Shown piece after piece: positions 8,899-17,531 of a stretch of 64,000 nt of DNA. The translations under genes and the position numbers were made by a program. This DNA comes from Planctomycetota bacterium (GTDB taxonomy: Bacteria > Planctomycetota > Phycisphaerae > UBA1845 > UTPLA1). The notes under the pieces were generated by a model. It worked only from the letters and a program-made list of their open reading frames with translations. It searched no databases and was not told the DNA's origin. The stretch is taken from the NCBI GenBank assembly GCA_015654675.1, contig JAATGM010000034.1:1-64000 (forward strand), in the 5' to 3' direction. Position 1 is the stretch's first letter. Each line of letters opens with the position of its first letter.

Positions 8899-10250
8899 TC
8901 CTTGGCCGGCCGCGCCGCCGCTGCCGGACTCCGATGCCCTGTCTTGTCCACAGCCCGCACGCCGAAGATCACGTTGTCCTTCGATAGCGGCAACGTCGTC
9001 TCCGTCACCCTTCCCACGCTCTTGCTCTGCTGCCAGCTTGGCGCGGTCGTCTCTCGCCACACGATCTCGTACCCCGCCAGGTCCGACTCGCCATTTGCGT
9101 CCCATCGCAGCGTCGTGTCATTCGTCAACTTCGCCGTGATGATCCGCACATTCCGCGGCGTAGCCGGCGCCCGCGCCAGACTCGCCAGCGAAACCAGGTT
9201 CGCCCGGCTCACGTTGGCGATGTAGTCGTAGTCGCAATGCTTCGGCCAGTCGCCGAATTCCCGCCCGCCTTCCACCCGCGGCGTCTGGTGCTGGTGATCA
9301 AAATTCTCCTCATACTCGGTAACGCGCACTGCCGGATATCCGCGCTCCACAAACGGAATGTGATCCCCGCCGCGCAAATATCGGTCTCGCCGGAATACCA
9401 TCTCAACATCAAATGCCGGCACGTATTCCGTCACTGTCTCGTCGATAAATCGCGCCAGCTGCCGCGACGCCGAGTCATTCTCGCTCCCGGTCAAGACTCG
9501 CAGCCGCGCCTCCTCCGCCGTTTGCGTAGTCGGCACGCCCTCCGAAAAAACGCGAACATGTCGCGATTGATCGATCCCGCTCGGCCCCCGGCTCGCCCCG
9601 ACAATATCATTCGTGAGCATCCCCGCCACGTTGGCGTTGCGTGCCTTGGCCGCCTCCGCCCAGTGCTTCGATCCCAGCAGCCCCTGCTCCTCGCCCGCAA
9701 CCGCCATGAACACAATGGGCGCATCGTGTGGGTAAGGGGCCAGCGCCCGCGCCGCCTCAATCACTGCCGCCACCCCGGAAGCATCGTCATCCGCCCCCGG
9801 CGCATCGCAATTCGGGTCCTTCGGGTCGTTGCACATCGAGTCGTAATGCCCGCTCACGACATAAATCCGCCCGGCCGATTCCGGCTGCGCCCCGCGCAGC
9901 GTCGCCACCACGTTCACGATCTCTGTCGGCCGCGTGACCCGATTTCCATCCGGCTCCTGTAGATACGAATCCATCTCCACCGTCATCCGACCGCCGGATG
10001 TCGCCGCGATCTTTTCGAACTCCGCCTGAATCCACCGCCGCGCTGCCCCAATCCCGCGCGTCGCGCTTTCCGTTTCCGACATCGTGTTCCGCGTCCCGAA
10101 CCCGGCCAGCGTTTCCACGGTGCGTTTGCAATTCTCAGCCCGCACGCCCGCCGACATCGCCGAGATCTCGTGATCGCTCCCGTTCCGGGCCGCGCAACCG
10201 CAACTCAGCGACGCGACCGCCGCGACGCACATCATCCGCGCTTTCATCAT
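8895..10250 (-). CDS. M28-family zinc aminopeptidase with fibronectin type III domain, lipoprotein
   Basis: 451 aa. The N-terminus (MMKARMMCVAAVASLSCGC) looks like a signal peptide with a lipobox, so it is probably an envelope lipoprotein. The metal ligands of M28 peptidases are all visible: SGHYDS (His), GADDDASG (bridging Asp), VAGEEQG (catalytic and metal Glu pair), LTNDIVG (Asp) and GGDHIPF (His). Residues ~360-451 form an Fn3 domain (PATPRNVRI ... FGVRAVDKTGHRSP). Role by family: removes N-terminal amino acids from peptides in the envelope or outside. It is coupled to pgpA by a 4-base overlap. Confidence 0.88.
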   Translation of the reverse strand: MMKARMMCVAAVASLSCGCAARNGSDHEISAMSAGVRAENCKRTVETLAGFGTRNTMSETESATRGIGAARRWIQAEFEKIAATSGGRMTVEMDSYLQEPDGNRVTRPTEIVNVVATLRGAQPESAGRIYVVSGHYDSMCNDPKDPNCDAPGADDDASGVAAVIEAARALAPYPHDAPIVFMAVAGEEQGLLGSKHWAEAAKARNANVAGMLTNDIVGASRGPSGIDQSRHVRVFSEGVPTTQTAEEARLRVLTGSENDSASRQLARFIDETVTEYVPAFDVEMVFRRDRYLRGGDHIPFVERGYPAVRVTEYEENFDHQHQTPRVEGGREFGDWPKHCDYDYIANVSRANLVSLASLARAPATPRNVRIITAKLTNDTTLRWDANGESDLAGYEIVWRETTAPSWQQSKSVGRVTETTLPLSKDNVIFGVRAVDKTGHRSPAAAARPAKE

Positions 10251-10300
10251 CCCGGTGTTCTATCGAGGATATGCCGCCGCGAAAAGCCCGCCCGCGCCCC

Positions 10301-12244
10301 TCACTGCTCGACCGAGAGCAGCACCCCCACGAATCGGTCTACGTCGGAAGGATCGATCATCGAATTAAACGAATAGTCACCCGCGCAAACCGTCGCCGGA
10401 TCCATCGCTCCCTCGATCACCGCTCGCGAAAAAGCAGCCACATCCGCCCCATCCACGATTCCATCGAAGTTAATATCACCGGACGGGCTCCAATCGCACA
10501 CCAGCATGGTCGCGCCCGAACTCACGACCGTTCCGCAAGGATTGTTCACAAGCACGTCGTACGTCCCGCCGTCAGTCGCTGCGACCGGCGTGATCGAAAG
10601 CGTACTGGTCGTCGTTCCCGAGAGATTCCCGCCTTCCGCCAATTGCGTCCCGTCCCGACGCCACTGGTACGAAATCGGATCGGCCCCGCCCGCGCCGACG
10701 CTCAAGCTCGCAAATCCGCCCACTACCGCATGGACCGGCGCCGGTTGCGCACCAATCGTCGCCTGGCAGGTCGCCGTGTCGTAAGTGATCACCAGCCGCG
10801 GCCGATCCTCCGAATTCGAAATGTCCGACGAAAACGCCCGCCACGTATCGGTCCCGCTCGCCTGAAGTAGCCACCCCCAGTTCGGCGCCGCGCCATTCAC
10901 GATCGCCTGCACCGAGTCCGTCACGTCAAAAATCGCCCACGCATCGAGCACGTTCGGCACCACCGTAAAATCCGCCACCGCCTTCGCCTCGACGTCGTCC
11001 GTGCTCACGCCCTTGTCGAGCGAATTCCAGGTCGACATCTCGTCCCACGCCGTCAGCATCGCGTGCGCCGAGACCGCGTCCCCGCTTTCGTCGTCAAGCA
11101 GATTGTTCCGGCCCGTTAGGATTGCGAGCTTTGCCGCCGCGATGGTAGCGCCAGCAGGAATCTGATTCGCCGCCCCACCCACGAAATCGTCAAACCGGAT
11201 CAGCGCCTGCGACCTCGGAAACGTATCGACCACATTCAACCCCGCCAAACCTCGCGGCGTATTCGGCGACGGTTCTTCCACATACGTATCATGCGCGCCC
11301 GCGTATCCATCCAACCCCTGACGAAACATCCGCGTCGTCAGCACCGGCGTACCAAGCTCCCACCCCGCGATCGGCCGCGCCTTCGCAGCCGCCCCGCTAT
11401 GCGCCACGCCGCACAAGTCCTCCACCATCCGCAGCAGATCGTGCAGTGTCCACCATGCCGTGTACTGCCCCGGACGCACCATCGGCCCGTAAATAATCGT
11501 CGGTATCCGATTCCGCGTTGTCCCGCTGTCCTCATCCCATGTCAGGATGAGCATGCTGTTGTGCGTCATTGCCCAAGTCGCGTACGGATGAATATGAAGG
11601 TCCAGCCACGTATCCGCTTCCTTCTGCGATCCATCATGCATGTCGTTGATCAAATTCGGTACGACAATGCTCACGGTCGGAAGCCCGCTGTAATCAGTCG
11701 GAGCATCAACATCCCCGAAAAATGGACGCGGCGTTAGCTCATCAGTGAAGAACGGTCTGTTCAGCCCGGGCGAAAGTTGGTTCGTTCCCGGCGGGTCCTC
11801 CTGCCAATTCACACTCGGATTGTGCCGCCGCGCATACTGCCCGACATCGGCTGAGAGAGATCCCAGCCCGGGAAGATCCTCGGCGTATGTCGAGAACGTC
11901 ATCCCCGCCCCTAACAGTGCGGCACCAAGGTTCGGCGTCGAGAATGGAGTCCCCGCCGCCGGATTCACATTATCAAATACTCCCTGATGCGCCCCTGAAA
12001 ACAGATGCAGATAGTTTGGCTGACTCGGATGCGTCAGCGCATACATATTCGTGAATCGAGCCCCCTCGTTCGCCAACGAATTAATGTACGGAGCTCCGAT
12101 CGATCCAAAGATCTCCTCGTCTCCCTTGTTCTCTTCGATGACGATAACGATATGATCCGGCCGCGGCGGCGGACCGGCCATCACCGCGCGGCCCGAAAGC
12201 CCCAACACAAATCCCACCAGAACGGTTCTGATCATCGCTCGCAT
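10301..12244 (-). CDS. Secreted phosphoesterase with DNRLRE-like, Ig-like and dockerin-like domains
   Basis: 647 aa with a signal peptide (residues ~1-23, ending AVMAG). Residues ~28-300 match the phosphoesterase/acid phosphatase family PF04185: HIVIVIEENK, FTNMYALTHPSQPNYLHLFSG and ILTWDEDSG. A DNRLRE-like beta domain follows (~340-490, with AKLAILTGRNN and WAIFDVTDSVQAI). An Ig-like domain sits at ~495-580 (ISYQWRRDGTQLAEGG). The C-terminus carries two dockerin-like calcium loops (GDINFDGIVDGADV and GDYSFNSMIDPSDVDRF). It is most likely exported and attached to a larger assembly or the surface. Substrate unknown. Confidence 0.85.
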   Translation of the reverse strand: MRAMIRTVLVGFVLGLSGRAVMAGPPPRPDHIVIVIEENKGDEEIFGSIGAPYINSLANEGARFTNMYALTHPSQPNYLHLFSGAHQGVFDNVNPAAGTPFSTPNLGAALLGAGMTFSTYAEDLPGLGSLSADVGQYARRHNPSVNWQEDPPGTNQLSPGLNRPFFTDELTPRPFFGDVDAPTDYSGLPTVSIVVPNLINDMHDGSQKEADTWLDLHIHPYATWAMTHNSMLILTWDEDSGTTRNRIPTIIYGPMVRPGQYTAWWTLHDLLRMVEDLCGVAHSGAAAKARPIAGWELGTPVLTTRMFRQGLDGYAGAHDTYVEEPSPNTPRGLAGLNVVDTFPRSQALIRFDDFVGGAANQIPAGATIAAAKLAILTGRNNLLDDESGDAVSAHAMLTAWDEMSTWNSLDKGVSTDDVEAKAVADFTVVPNVLDAWAIFDVTDSVQAIVNGAAPNWGWLLQASGTDTWRAFSSDISNSEDRPRLVITYDTATCQATIGAQPAPVHAVVGGFASLSVGAGGADPISYQWRRDGTQLAEGGNLSGTTTSTLSITPVAATDGGTYDVLVNNPCGTVVSSGATMLVCDWSPSGDINFDGIVDGADVAAFSRAVIEGAMDPATVCAGDYSFNSMIDPSDVDRFVGVLLSVEQ

Positions 12245-12295
12245 TTGGCGCGATCTCCCCGCTTCATTCTACCCCGCTCGCCCCTCGGCAGGCCA

Positions 12296-14062
12296 TCACT
12301 TGCGCATATTTCGGACCATCTCGATCGCCTGAGTCGCCGCCTCAGCCGGTGAAAGCTTGATGATCTCGGCCCCCTCCCGCCGCTTTAATTCCACCACGCC
12401 CTCCGCCAGACTCTTCCGCCCAACCGTGACTCGTACCGGCACCCCGATCAAATCCGCGTCTTTGAACTTGAACCCCGCCCGCTCATCCCGATCATCCATC
12501 AACACATCAACCCCCGCCGCCGCCAATTCATCGTGCAGCTTGTGCGCCGCCGCCATCACGTCCGCTTCGCGCGGATCAAGCGCCACGACCAGCACCTCGA
12601 ACGGCGCAATCGCCATCGGCCACACGATCCCATTCTCGTCGTGATGCGCCTCAATCGCCGCCGCCATGATCCGATTCAACCCGATCCCATAGCACCCCAT
12701 GATGAACGACTTCGGCTTCCCATCCTGATCAAGAAACGTCGCCTTCATCGCATCGCTGTATTTCGTCCCCAGCTTGAAGACATGCCCCACTTCAATCGCT
12801 TTGTGCAACCCAAGCGTCGCCCCGCTCCCCGTTGGCGACTTGTCGCCCGCCACAACATTCCGCACATCCGCCACCACGACCTTCTCATCGGAAACCGCAA
12901 AATCCCGCCCCGGATTCAAATTCGTCACGTGATAGTCCGTCTTATTCGCCCCCGTGCAGGCGTTCCGCATCCCGATCACCGCCGGATCAATCACCATCTT
13001 CGCGACCTTTGCGAGCAGCCCCTGCGGCCCCGCAAACCCAACCACCGCCCCAGTCAGCGACTGAATCACGCGCTCATCCGCTAGTTCCAGCCCACCCGCC
13101 ACTTTGCGCAGCTTCGCCTCATTGATCTCATGATCCCCGCGAACCAGCACCACCACCGGCAGCGGCTGCAAAGGCGCCCCGGTCTTCTCATGCTTCCGCG
13201 GATCAACGTAAATCAGCGTCTTGATCATGTCGCTCGGCTTCGTCCCGAGCATCCCGCACACATCCGCAATCGTCCCCTTTCCCGGCGTGTGCACTTCCCC
13301 CATCGCCTTCATCTCAGCCGTGCTCGCGACCAGTGGCGCAGCCGTCGCCCGCTCCAGGTTCGCCGCGTAGTCCTTGTTCTCCGCCAGAACGACCTGGTCC
13401 TCGCCCGCATCCGTCAAGACCATGAACTCATGCGAAGCATCGCCCCCAATCGGCCCGCTGTCCGCCTCGACCGCGATGTACGGCAGCCCGCACCGCGAAA
13501 AAATGCGGCAGTAGGCGTCGTACATCTTCTGATAACCCTCATCCAGACTCGCCTTGTCCCGATGAAAGCTGTACGCGTCCTTCATCTGAAACTCGCGAGT
13601 GCGCAGCACGCCCGACTTCGGCCGCGCCTCCCCGCGAAACTTCGTCTGAATCTGATAGAGATTGATCGGAAGCTGCTTGTAGCTCTGCACAAACGCCCGC
13701 GCGATCTCCGTAATGTTTTCCTCGTGCGTCGGCCCGAGACACGTCTGCGTCCGCCAATCCCCCTTCGGACCGGCCAGCCGCAACAGCACGTCCCCCATCG
13801 TCTCCGTCCGCCCCGTCTCTTCCCAGAGCTCAACCGGCTGCATGCAAGGCATGTGCAGCTCAATCGCCCCCGCCCGATTCATCTCCTCACGGATGATCGC
13901 CTCGACCTTCCGAAGCGATCGATACCCCAGCGGCAAATAGCTATATACGCCGGCAGCAAGTTGCCTAATCATCCCCGCCCGAACCATTAACTGATGCGAA
14001 GCCGCCGTAGCGTCCTTCGGGCTTTCCTTCGTGGTAGGTACGAAATATCGCGTCCAAAGCAT
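12296..14062 (-). CDS. proS: Prolyl-tRNA synthetase, bacterial type with editing domain
   Basis: 588 aa from the ATG at 14062 (MLWTRYFVPTTKESP), chosen because a GAGG site lies 7 bases upstream; an in-frame TTG six bases earlier is less likely. Class II motifs are clear: motif 1 around GYRSLRKVEAIIREEMNRAGA, motif 2 LGPTHEENITEIARAF and FRGEARPKSGVLRTREFQMKDAYSF, and motif 3 FIMGCYGIGLNRIMAA. The INS editing domain (YbaK-like, ~230-390) lies between motifs 2 and 3, as in E. coli ProS. It charges tRNA-Pro with proline. Confidence 0.96.
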   Translation of the reverse strand: MLWTRYFVPTTKESPKDATAASHQLMVRAGMIRQLAAGVYSYLPLGYRSLRKVEAIIREEMNRAGAIELHMPCMQPVELWEETGRTETMGDVLLRLAGPKGDWRTQTCLGPTHEENITEIARAFVQSYKQLPINLYQIQTKFRGEARPKSGVLRTREFQMKDAYSFHRDKASLDEGYQKMYDAYCRIFSRCGLPYIAVEADSGPIGGDASHEFMVLTDAGEDQVVLAENKDYAANLERATAAPLVASTAEMKAMGEVHTPGKGTIADVCGMLGTKPSDMIKTLIYVDPRKHEKTGAPLQPLPVVVLVRGDHEINEAKLRKVAGGLELADERVIQSLTGAVVGFAGPQGLLAKVAKMVIDPAVIGMRNACTGANKTDYHVTNLNPGRDFAVSDEKVVVADVRNVVAGDKSPTGSGATLGLHKAIEVGHVFKLGTKYSDAMKATFLDQDGKPKSFIMGCYGIGLNRIMAAAIEAHHDENGIVWPMAIAPFEVLVVALDPREADVMAAAHKLHDELAAAGVDVLMDDRDERAGFKFKDADLIGVPVRVTVGRKSLAEGVVELKRREGAEIIKLSPAEAATQAIEMVRNMRK

Positions 14063-14137
14063 GAACAATCCTCAATGAAGTAAACGGCCCATTGAACGCG
14101 CCAACCCCACCAATTTCAAGGAGCGCGAGCGTCGTCA

Positions 14138-14210
14138 GTCCGAGCCGGAGGCGTAAGCCCCGGGCCCGAGACTACCGCCCGCCAGCGCGCCTTCCACTTA
14201 ACCAGCAATC
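14138..14210 (+). repeat. REP hairpin repeat, copy A
   Basis: About 73 bases starting CCGAGCCGGAGGCGTAAGCC. It folds as CCGG-(A bulge)-GGC-GTAA-GCC-CCGG, a 7-bp stem with a GTAA tetraloop, followed by GGCCCGAGAC and a less conserved tail containing TTCCACT. It sits immediately downstream of the tyrosine transposase gene. Confidence 0.85.
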
Positions 14211-14211
14211 T

Positions 14212-14694
14212 TCAACGTGATACGTCCTGCCCCTCTTCAACGTACGCAAGCGCGGCCGCAACATCGGCCTCTTTCCACAAATACCGCGTACTCCCATGCC
14301 GCGTCCAAACCGCCTGCGTCGCGGCGACAATCCCCGCATCCCGTAACCGCCGTGTTCCCCACGCCTTGCACGTCCCCATTACCGACTCCGGCCGCTCGAC
14401 CGCCGAAACAACAACGTGCACATGATTACTCCGAGCATTCAACGCGAGTATTTCCCACCCCCGATGGGTGCAGCATTCAAGAATCGCAGCCGCGACAATC
14501 CCGCGGCCGCGCTCATCAAGTGTAACTGCAAGCCCAGTCATCGCCCGCCGTTCCGATGCGACTCGCCCGGCATCTACAGGCCGCACAGCCGCGCCTGGAG
14601 TATTACGCATATCGTCGACCGACCCCCGCCCATCCCCATGAAGCCAGGTACCGTAACAAGTCCAGGTCAGAAAAAAAGCAAGCGGCCGATCCAC
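14212..14694 (-). CDS. REP-associated tyrosine transposase (RAYT, IS200-like Y1)
   Basis: 160 aa from a GTG at 14694 (VDRPLAFFLTWTCYGTW). The frame continues upstream to 14781, but that part encodes the flanking repeat, so the shorter start is preferred. Signature elements are FFLTWTCYGTWLHGDGRGSVD, the HUH pair in SNHVHVVVSA, and a C-terminal YLWKEADVAAALAYVEEGQ helix carrying the candidate catalytic tyrosine. RAYTs are single-copy Y1 transposases thought to mobilise REP hairpins rather than themselves. Here the gene lies directly between REP copies A and B, the arrangement expected for the family. Confidence 0.9.
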   Translation of the reverse strand: MDRPLAFFLTWTCYGTWLHGDGRGSVDDMRNTPGAAVRPVDAGRVASERRAMTGLAVTLDERGRGIVAAAILECCTHRGWEILALNARSNHVHVVVSAVERPESVMGTCKAWGTRRLRDAGIVAATQAVWTRHGSTRYLWKEADVAAALAYVEEGQDVSR

Positions 14695-14740
14695 GATCGC
14701 AATGCTATCAAAACCAAAGTGAAGTGTCCGAGTCAATGCA

Positions 14741-14813
14741 GTCCGAGCCGGAGCCGTAAGGCCCGGGCCCGAGACCATCACCCACCGAACCGCTTTCCAC
14801 TAGACCAGCGACC
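14741..14813 (+). repeat. REP hairpin repeat, copy B
   Basis: Starts CCGAGCCGGAGCCGTAAGGC. The inner stem is GCC-GTAA-GGC, swapped relative to copies A and C (GGC-GTAA-GCC), so pairing is kept by compensatory change. The tail contains TTTCCACTAGACCAGCGAC. It lies at the 5' side of the transposase gene. Confidence 0.85.
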
Positions 14814-14883
14814 ACCGCACGGATTTTGATGGTTACACGTTTCAATGCTACCGGAAACTCGACCTCGCAAACCTCGCCTCGAA

Positions 14884-14955
14884 ATCCGAGCCGGCGGCGT
14901 AAGCCCCGGGCCCGAGACTAACACACGTCGCGACCCGTTCCACTAGACCAGTAAC
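14884..14955 (+). repeat. REP hairpin repeat, copy C
   Basis: Starts CCGAGCCGGCGGCGTAAGCC, with the same stem as copy A but the bulged base is C instead of A. Its tail TTCCACTAGACCAGTAAC matches copy B closely. It lies between the transposase and the SNIPE-like operon. Confidence 0.85.
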
Positions 14956-15050
14956 AATCGCCCGAAATCTTCGTGCCCGTCAGCCGAACGTCGATCCGAT
15001 ACAGCCAAACCTATATACATCCCTCCCCCAAACGGTCCGGAAGCTACCCC

Positions 15051-15080
15051 TTGTCCCGGCAACCGGAAATCTGTTATTCT
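15051..15080 (+). promoter_or_regulatory. Candidate promoter of the SNIPE-like operon
   Basis: TTGTCC (15051-15056) and TATTCT (15075-15080), spaced 18 bases, end 10 bases before the ATG of the 46-aa ORF, so the message would have a very short leader. Inferred from hexamer match only. Confidence 0.35.
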
Positions 15081-15090
15081 CAAAATCGGG

Positions 15091-15231
15091 ATGGATAGTA
15101 CACACTCATCAGGCTCTCCAGATCGTTCTCACTCCGCGCGGGCAGCACGGGAGCAGTTAGCGCAACGAGCGCGCCTCGCCCTGATCACAACGGCGACTTT
15201 CGCTGACTTTCAGGGGGCAACGATTCAATGA
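15091..15231 (+). CDS. Small ORF (46 aa) at the head of the SNIPE-like operon
   Basis: ATG at 15091 to TGA at 15229-15231; the stop overlaps the ATG of the next gene (ATGA). The product starts MDSTHSSGSPDRSHSARAAREQ and is polar and Arg/Ala/Ser-rich, with no membrane segment. No family recognised. The ATGA junction and the purine-rich AGGGGG inside its end, 10 bases before the next start, suggest it is translated and couples to the 224-aa gene. It could equally be a leader peptide or a chance frame. Confidence 0.4.
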   Translation: MDSTHSSGSPDRSHSARAAREQLAQRARLALITTATFADFQGATIQ

Positions 15232-15902
15232 CGAAGGCCGAGATGGAATACCATCGAGCGCAATATCTTACGCTTGTCGACGATGCTCGCGCCGCCGAAA
15301 TGCACGGGTTCCCGAGCAAAGCAATTGAGCTCGCGGTGGCGGCATTGCCATTCATAGATGGAATGATGCAATATGAGCGCAAGTACGCAGAGCGCGAATT
15401 CGAATCAATTGACGCTATCGAAATCGTCCTGAAGCTTGCACCAGTTCTCTTCGACCTGGCGAGTCTCGACGCTGTTGGATCGGTTCTGAAAGCGAAGAAG
15501 CGCATTGATCGTAATGCCACGGATGATCTGGCCAAAAAACTCGACGCCGCAGTCACCCGGCTCTGGTCGGCGCATCGTTTGTGGAATCACTTGGAGCAAG
15601 CGCCGCTCAACGAGAAATCATTAACTGACGAGTCCGAGGCAACTGGTGAGCGCGATGCTTACTCCATCTTCTCCGCATGGCACGCCATGGGCCTCATTCG
15701 AAAGATCAAACAGGACCATTCGTCTCAATTCGAACATTCGACACGCCTGAGCGAATCGGCAAAAGCAAAGTGTTCCTGCTGCGGAATTATTGCTCGGGCA
15801 ACAAAGTCCCGATTTCTAAAGGCCCTCGAATGTCCGAAATGTAAACGCAAGTCGTGGTTCGTGATCCTCACTTCGGCACATGTTTCGGAGAAGGCGGACT
15901 AA
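15228..15902 (+). CDS. Helical protein with C-terminal zinc ribbon, partner of the SNIPE-like nuclease
   Basis: 224 aa. An AGGGGG ribosome site lies 10 bases before the ATG. Residues ~1-125 are alpha-helical and TPR-like (LVDDARAAEMHGFPSKAIELAVAAL and further helix pairs). Residues ~143-165 could form a small helix-turn-helix-like element (YSIFSAWHAMGLIRKIK). A zinc ribbon closes the protein: C182/C184/C185 and C202-x2-C205. No known family was recognised. The nuclease gene begins three bases after its stop, so the two almost certainly form one unit. Base composition is more mixed than that of its neighbours, and the block is flanked by REP copies C and D. Confidence 0.75.
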   Translation: MTKAEMEYHRAQYLTLVDDARAAEMHGFPSKAIELAVAALPFIDGMMQYERKYAEREFESIDAIEIVLKLAPVLFDLASLDAVGSVLKAKKRIDRNATDDLAKKLDAAVTRLWSAHRLWNHLEQAPLNEKSLTDESEATGERDAYSIFSAWHAMGLIRKIKQDHSSQFEHSTRLSESAKAKCSCCGIIARATKSRFLKALECPKCKRKSWFVILTSAHVSEKAD

Positions 15903-15905
15903 GCT

Positions 15906-17081
15906 TTGAGTTACGTCATTGCCTGCCTTGTGGGGATGGCTGCGGGCGGCTTCGCGGTATTTGCAATTCTTGACGGCCGTCGCCGCCGCTTGAACGAGCA
16001 GGCAGCCCTCCAGTCAGCCCAATTGGGTGACATCCGGACAAGACAGCAACATCTCGCCGAACAGGACGCGCGTGCGATCGCGGTTCGTGAACTCATCGAT
16101 GAAAACGCTGATCTCAAGAAGGACATATTCGGTTTGGATGTGGCCAATAGGAAGCTAAAGCTCGATCAAGAGTTGCAAAAGAAATCGCAAGAAGCGCTAA
16201 ATGCAAAAACCGACGAGCTTGGTTCAAAGTACATGAAAGAGACCGTCAAGTGGATCGCGTCATCATTACGTCCTGACAACTACGGCGCATGCAAACAGCG
16301 ACTGCTGGACGCGATCGAGCGCTGCCGGGAAATCGGATGCGAAATCACAAAGGCGCAGGAATTCTCGCTCTTGTCTGAGCTCAAAGCGGACTATGAACGA
16401 GTCGTCAAGGCGTCACTCGAGCGCGAAGAGCAGGCCCGGATAAGAGCTCAAATCCGCGAAGAGCAACAACGAGAACGAGACGCTCAACGTGAGCTCGATC
16501 AGCTTGATCGAGAACGCGCGGCCATTCAGGCAGCGCTCGCCAAGGCCCTGGCCGACGCACACGACCAGTACAGTGCCGAAGTCGAGGCCCTGAAAGCGCG
16601 ATTGGCATACGCCGAAGAGCAATCTCGCCGCGCGATTGCGCAAGCGCAGTTGACTAAGTCCGGCCACGTCTATGTGATTTCGAACATCGGATCGTTCGGC
16701 TCAAATGTCTTCAAGATCGGAATGACACGCCGCTTGGAGCCTCTCGAACGCATCAAGGAGCTTGGCGACGCATCGGTACCATTTCCGTTTGACATCCACA
16801 TGATGATTTCATGTGATGACGCCCCCGCATTGGAACACACGATTCATCGCGCACTGGTAAAGCACCAAATAAATAGAGTCAACCCTCGAAAAGAATTCTT
16901 TCGTATCGATCTAGATGCGATCCGACAAATCGTCGAGGAACACCACGGTGTCGTCGAATACAGGGCCGACGCGGAAGCTCTCCAATACAACCAGAGTCTC
17001 TCGATTTCCGAGGAGGATCAGGAATTCATCGAACGCGTCTATGACAAGGTCGACGAAGACCACGAATTGGACGAAGTCTGA
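15906..17081 (+). CDS. Membrane-anchored GIY-YIG nuclease with DUF4041-like region (SNIPE-like anti-phage protein)
   Basis: 391 aa from a TTG start. Residues ~3-24 form one membrane helix followed by RRRR, putting the rest in the cytoplasm. A long helical/coiled-coil region (~30-250) includes the EREEQARIRAQIREEQQRER stretch typical of DUF4041 (PF13250). Residues ~253-345 are a T5orf172-type GIY-YIG domain: GHVYVIS (Tyr256), KIGMTRR (Lys270, Arg275), LEHTIHRAL (Glu310) and PRKEFFRI. This order matches SNIPE, an inner-membrane nuclease reported to cut phage DNA during injection. The anti-phage role is inferred from architecture. It sits three bases after the zinc-ribbon partner gene. Confidence 0.82.
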   Translation: MSYVIACLVGMAAGGFAVFAILDGRRRRLNEQAALQSAQLGDIRTRQQHLAEQDARAIAVRELIDENADLKKDIFGLDVANRKLKLDQELQKKSQEALNAKTDELGSKYMKETVKWIASSLRPDNYGACKQRLLDAIERCREIGCEITKAQEFSLLSELKADYERVVKASLEREEQARIRAQIREEQQRERDAQRELDQLDRERAAIQAALAKALADAHDQYSAEVEALKARLAYAEEQSRRAIAQAQLTKSGHVYVISNIGSFGSNVFKIGMTRRLEPLERIKELGDASVPFPFDIHMMISCDDAPALEHTIHRALVKHQINRVNPRKEFFRIDLDAIRQIVEEHHGVVEYRADAEALQYNQSLSISEEDQEFIERVYDKVDEDHELDEV

Positions 17082-17201
17082 TGTCGCGCCTGATGCCTGC
17101 TCACCCCCGCACAACGATCACCGCCACCAAAGCCGCCAAATCACCACCAACACAGTCAGAATCACCGCCGCCGCCCCCTACCACCCCGGCCCCAAACGCA
17201 A

Positions 17202-17516
17202 CTAAATTTCAATTCGCTCCCATTCAAACATCCCCCTCCACCCCGCATCTCCCGCCGCATACATCTGAAACGCCTTCACCGCTTCAGCCAGCGGAATCTT
17301 CGCCCGTGTCGCCTTGAAATGCCGATCTGTGTCCCCCTCCTGATACTCCAGGATGAATCCCGCCCCCTGATCCCCCGCCGCCTGCATATACGTCTCCGAG
17401 CTCGCCTCCAAAATGGCAAAGCCGTCTTCCCCCGAATCCAGCGCCCGCAACGCCTCCTCAATCTGCGAAGCGCTAGGTGACTTGACCGCGCCCCCGCCAT
17501 CCGTGCTCAGTTCCAT
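17202..17516 (-). CDS. Small Imm1-like protein
   Basis: 104 aa. The pattern EEALRALDSGEDGFAILEASSETYMQAAGDQG...FILEYQEGDTDRHF...EAVKAFQMYAAGDAGWRGMFEWE resembles the Imm1 immunity fold (a FAILE strand, a YMQAAG strand, an acidic LEYQEG strand, then a helix and a terminal FEWE). Imm1 proteins neutralise secreted toxins, but no toxin gene is next to it, and the family also includes stand-alone cytoplasmic proteins. It is transcribed toward the nuclease gene and starts next to REP copy D. Confidence 0.6.
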   Translation of the reverse strand: MELSTDGGGAVKSPSASQIEEALRALDSGEDGFAILEASSETYMQAAGDQGAGFILEYQEGDTDRHFKATRAKIPLAEAVKAFQMYAAGDAGWRGMFEWERIEI

Positions 17517-17531
17517 GCCAAAGCCTCCGCA

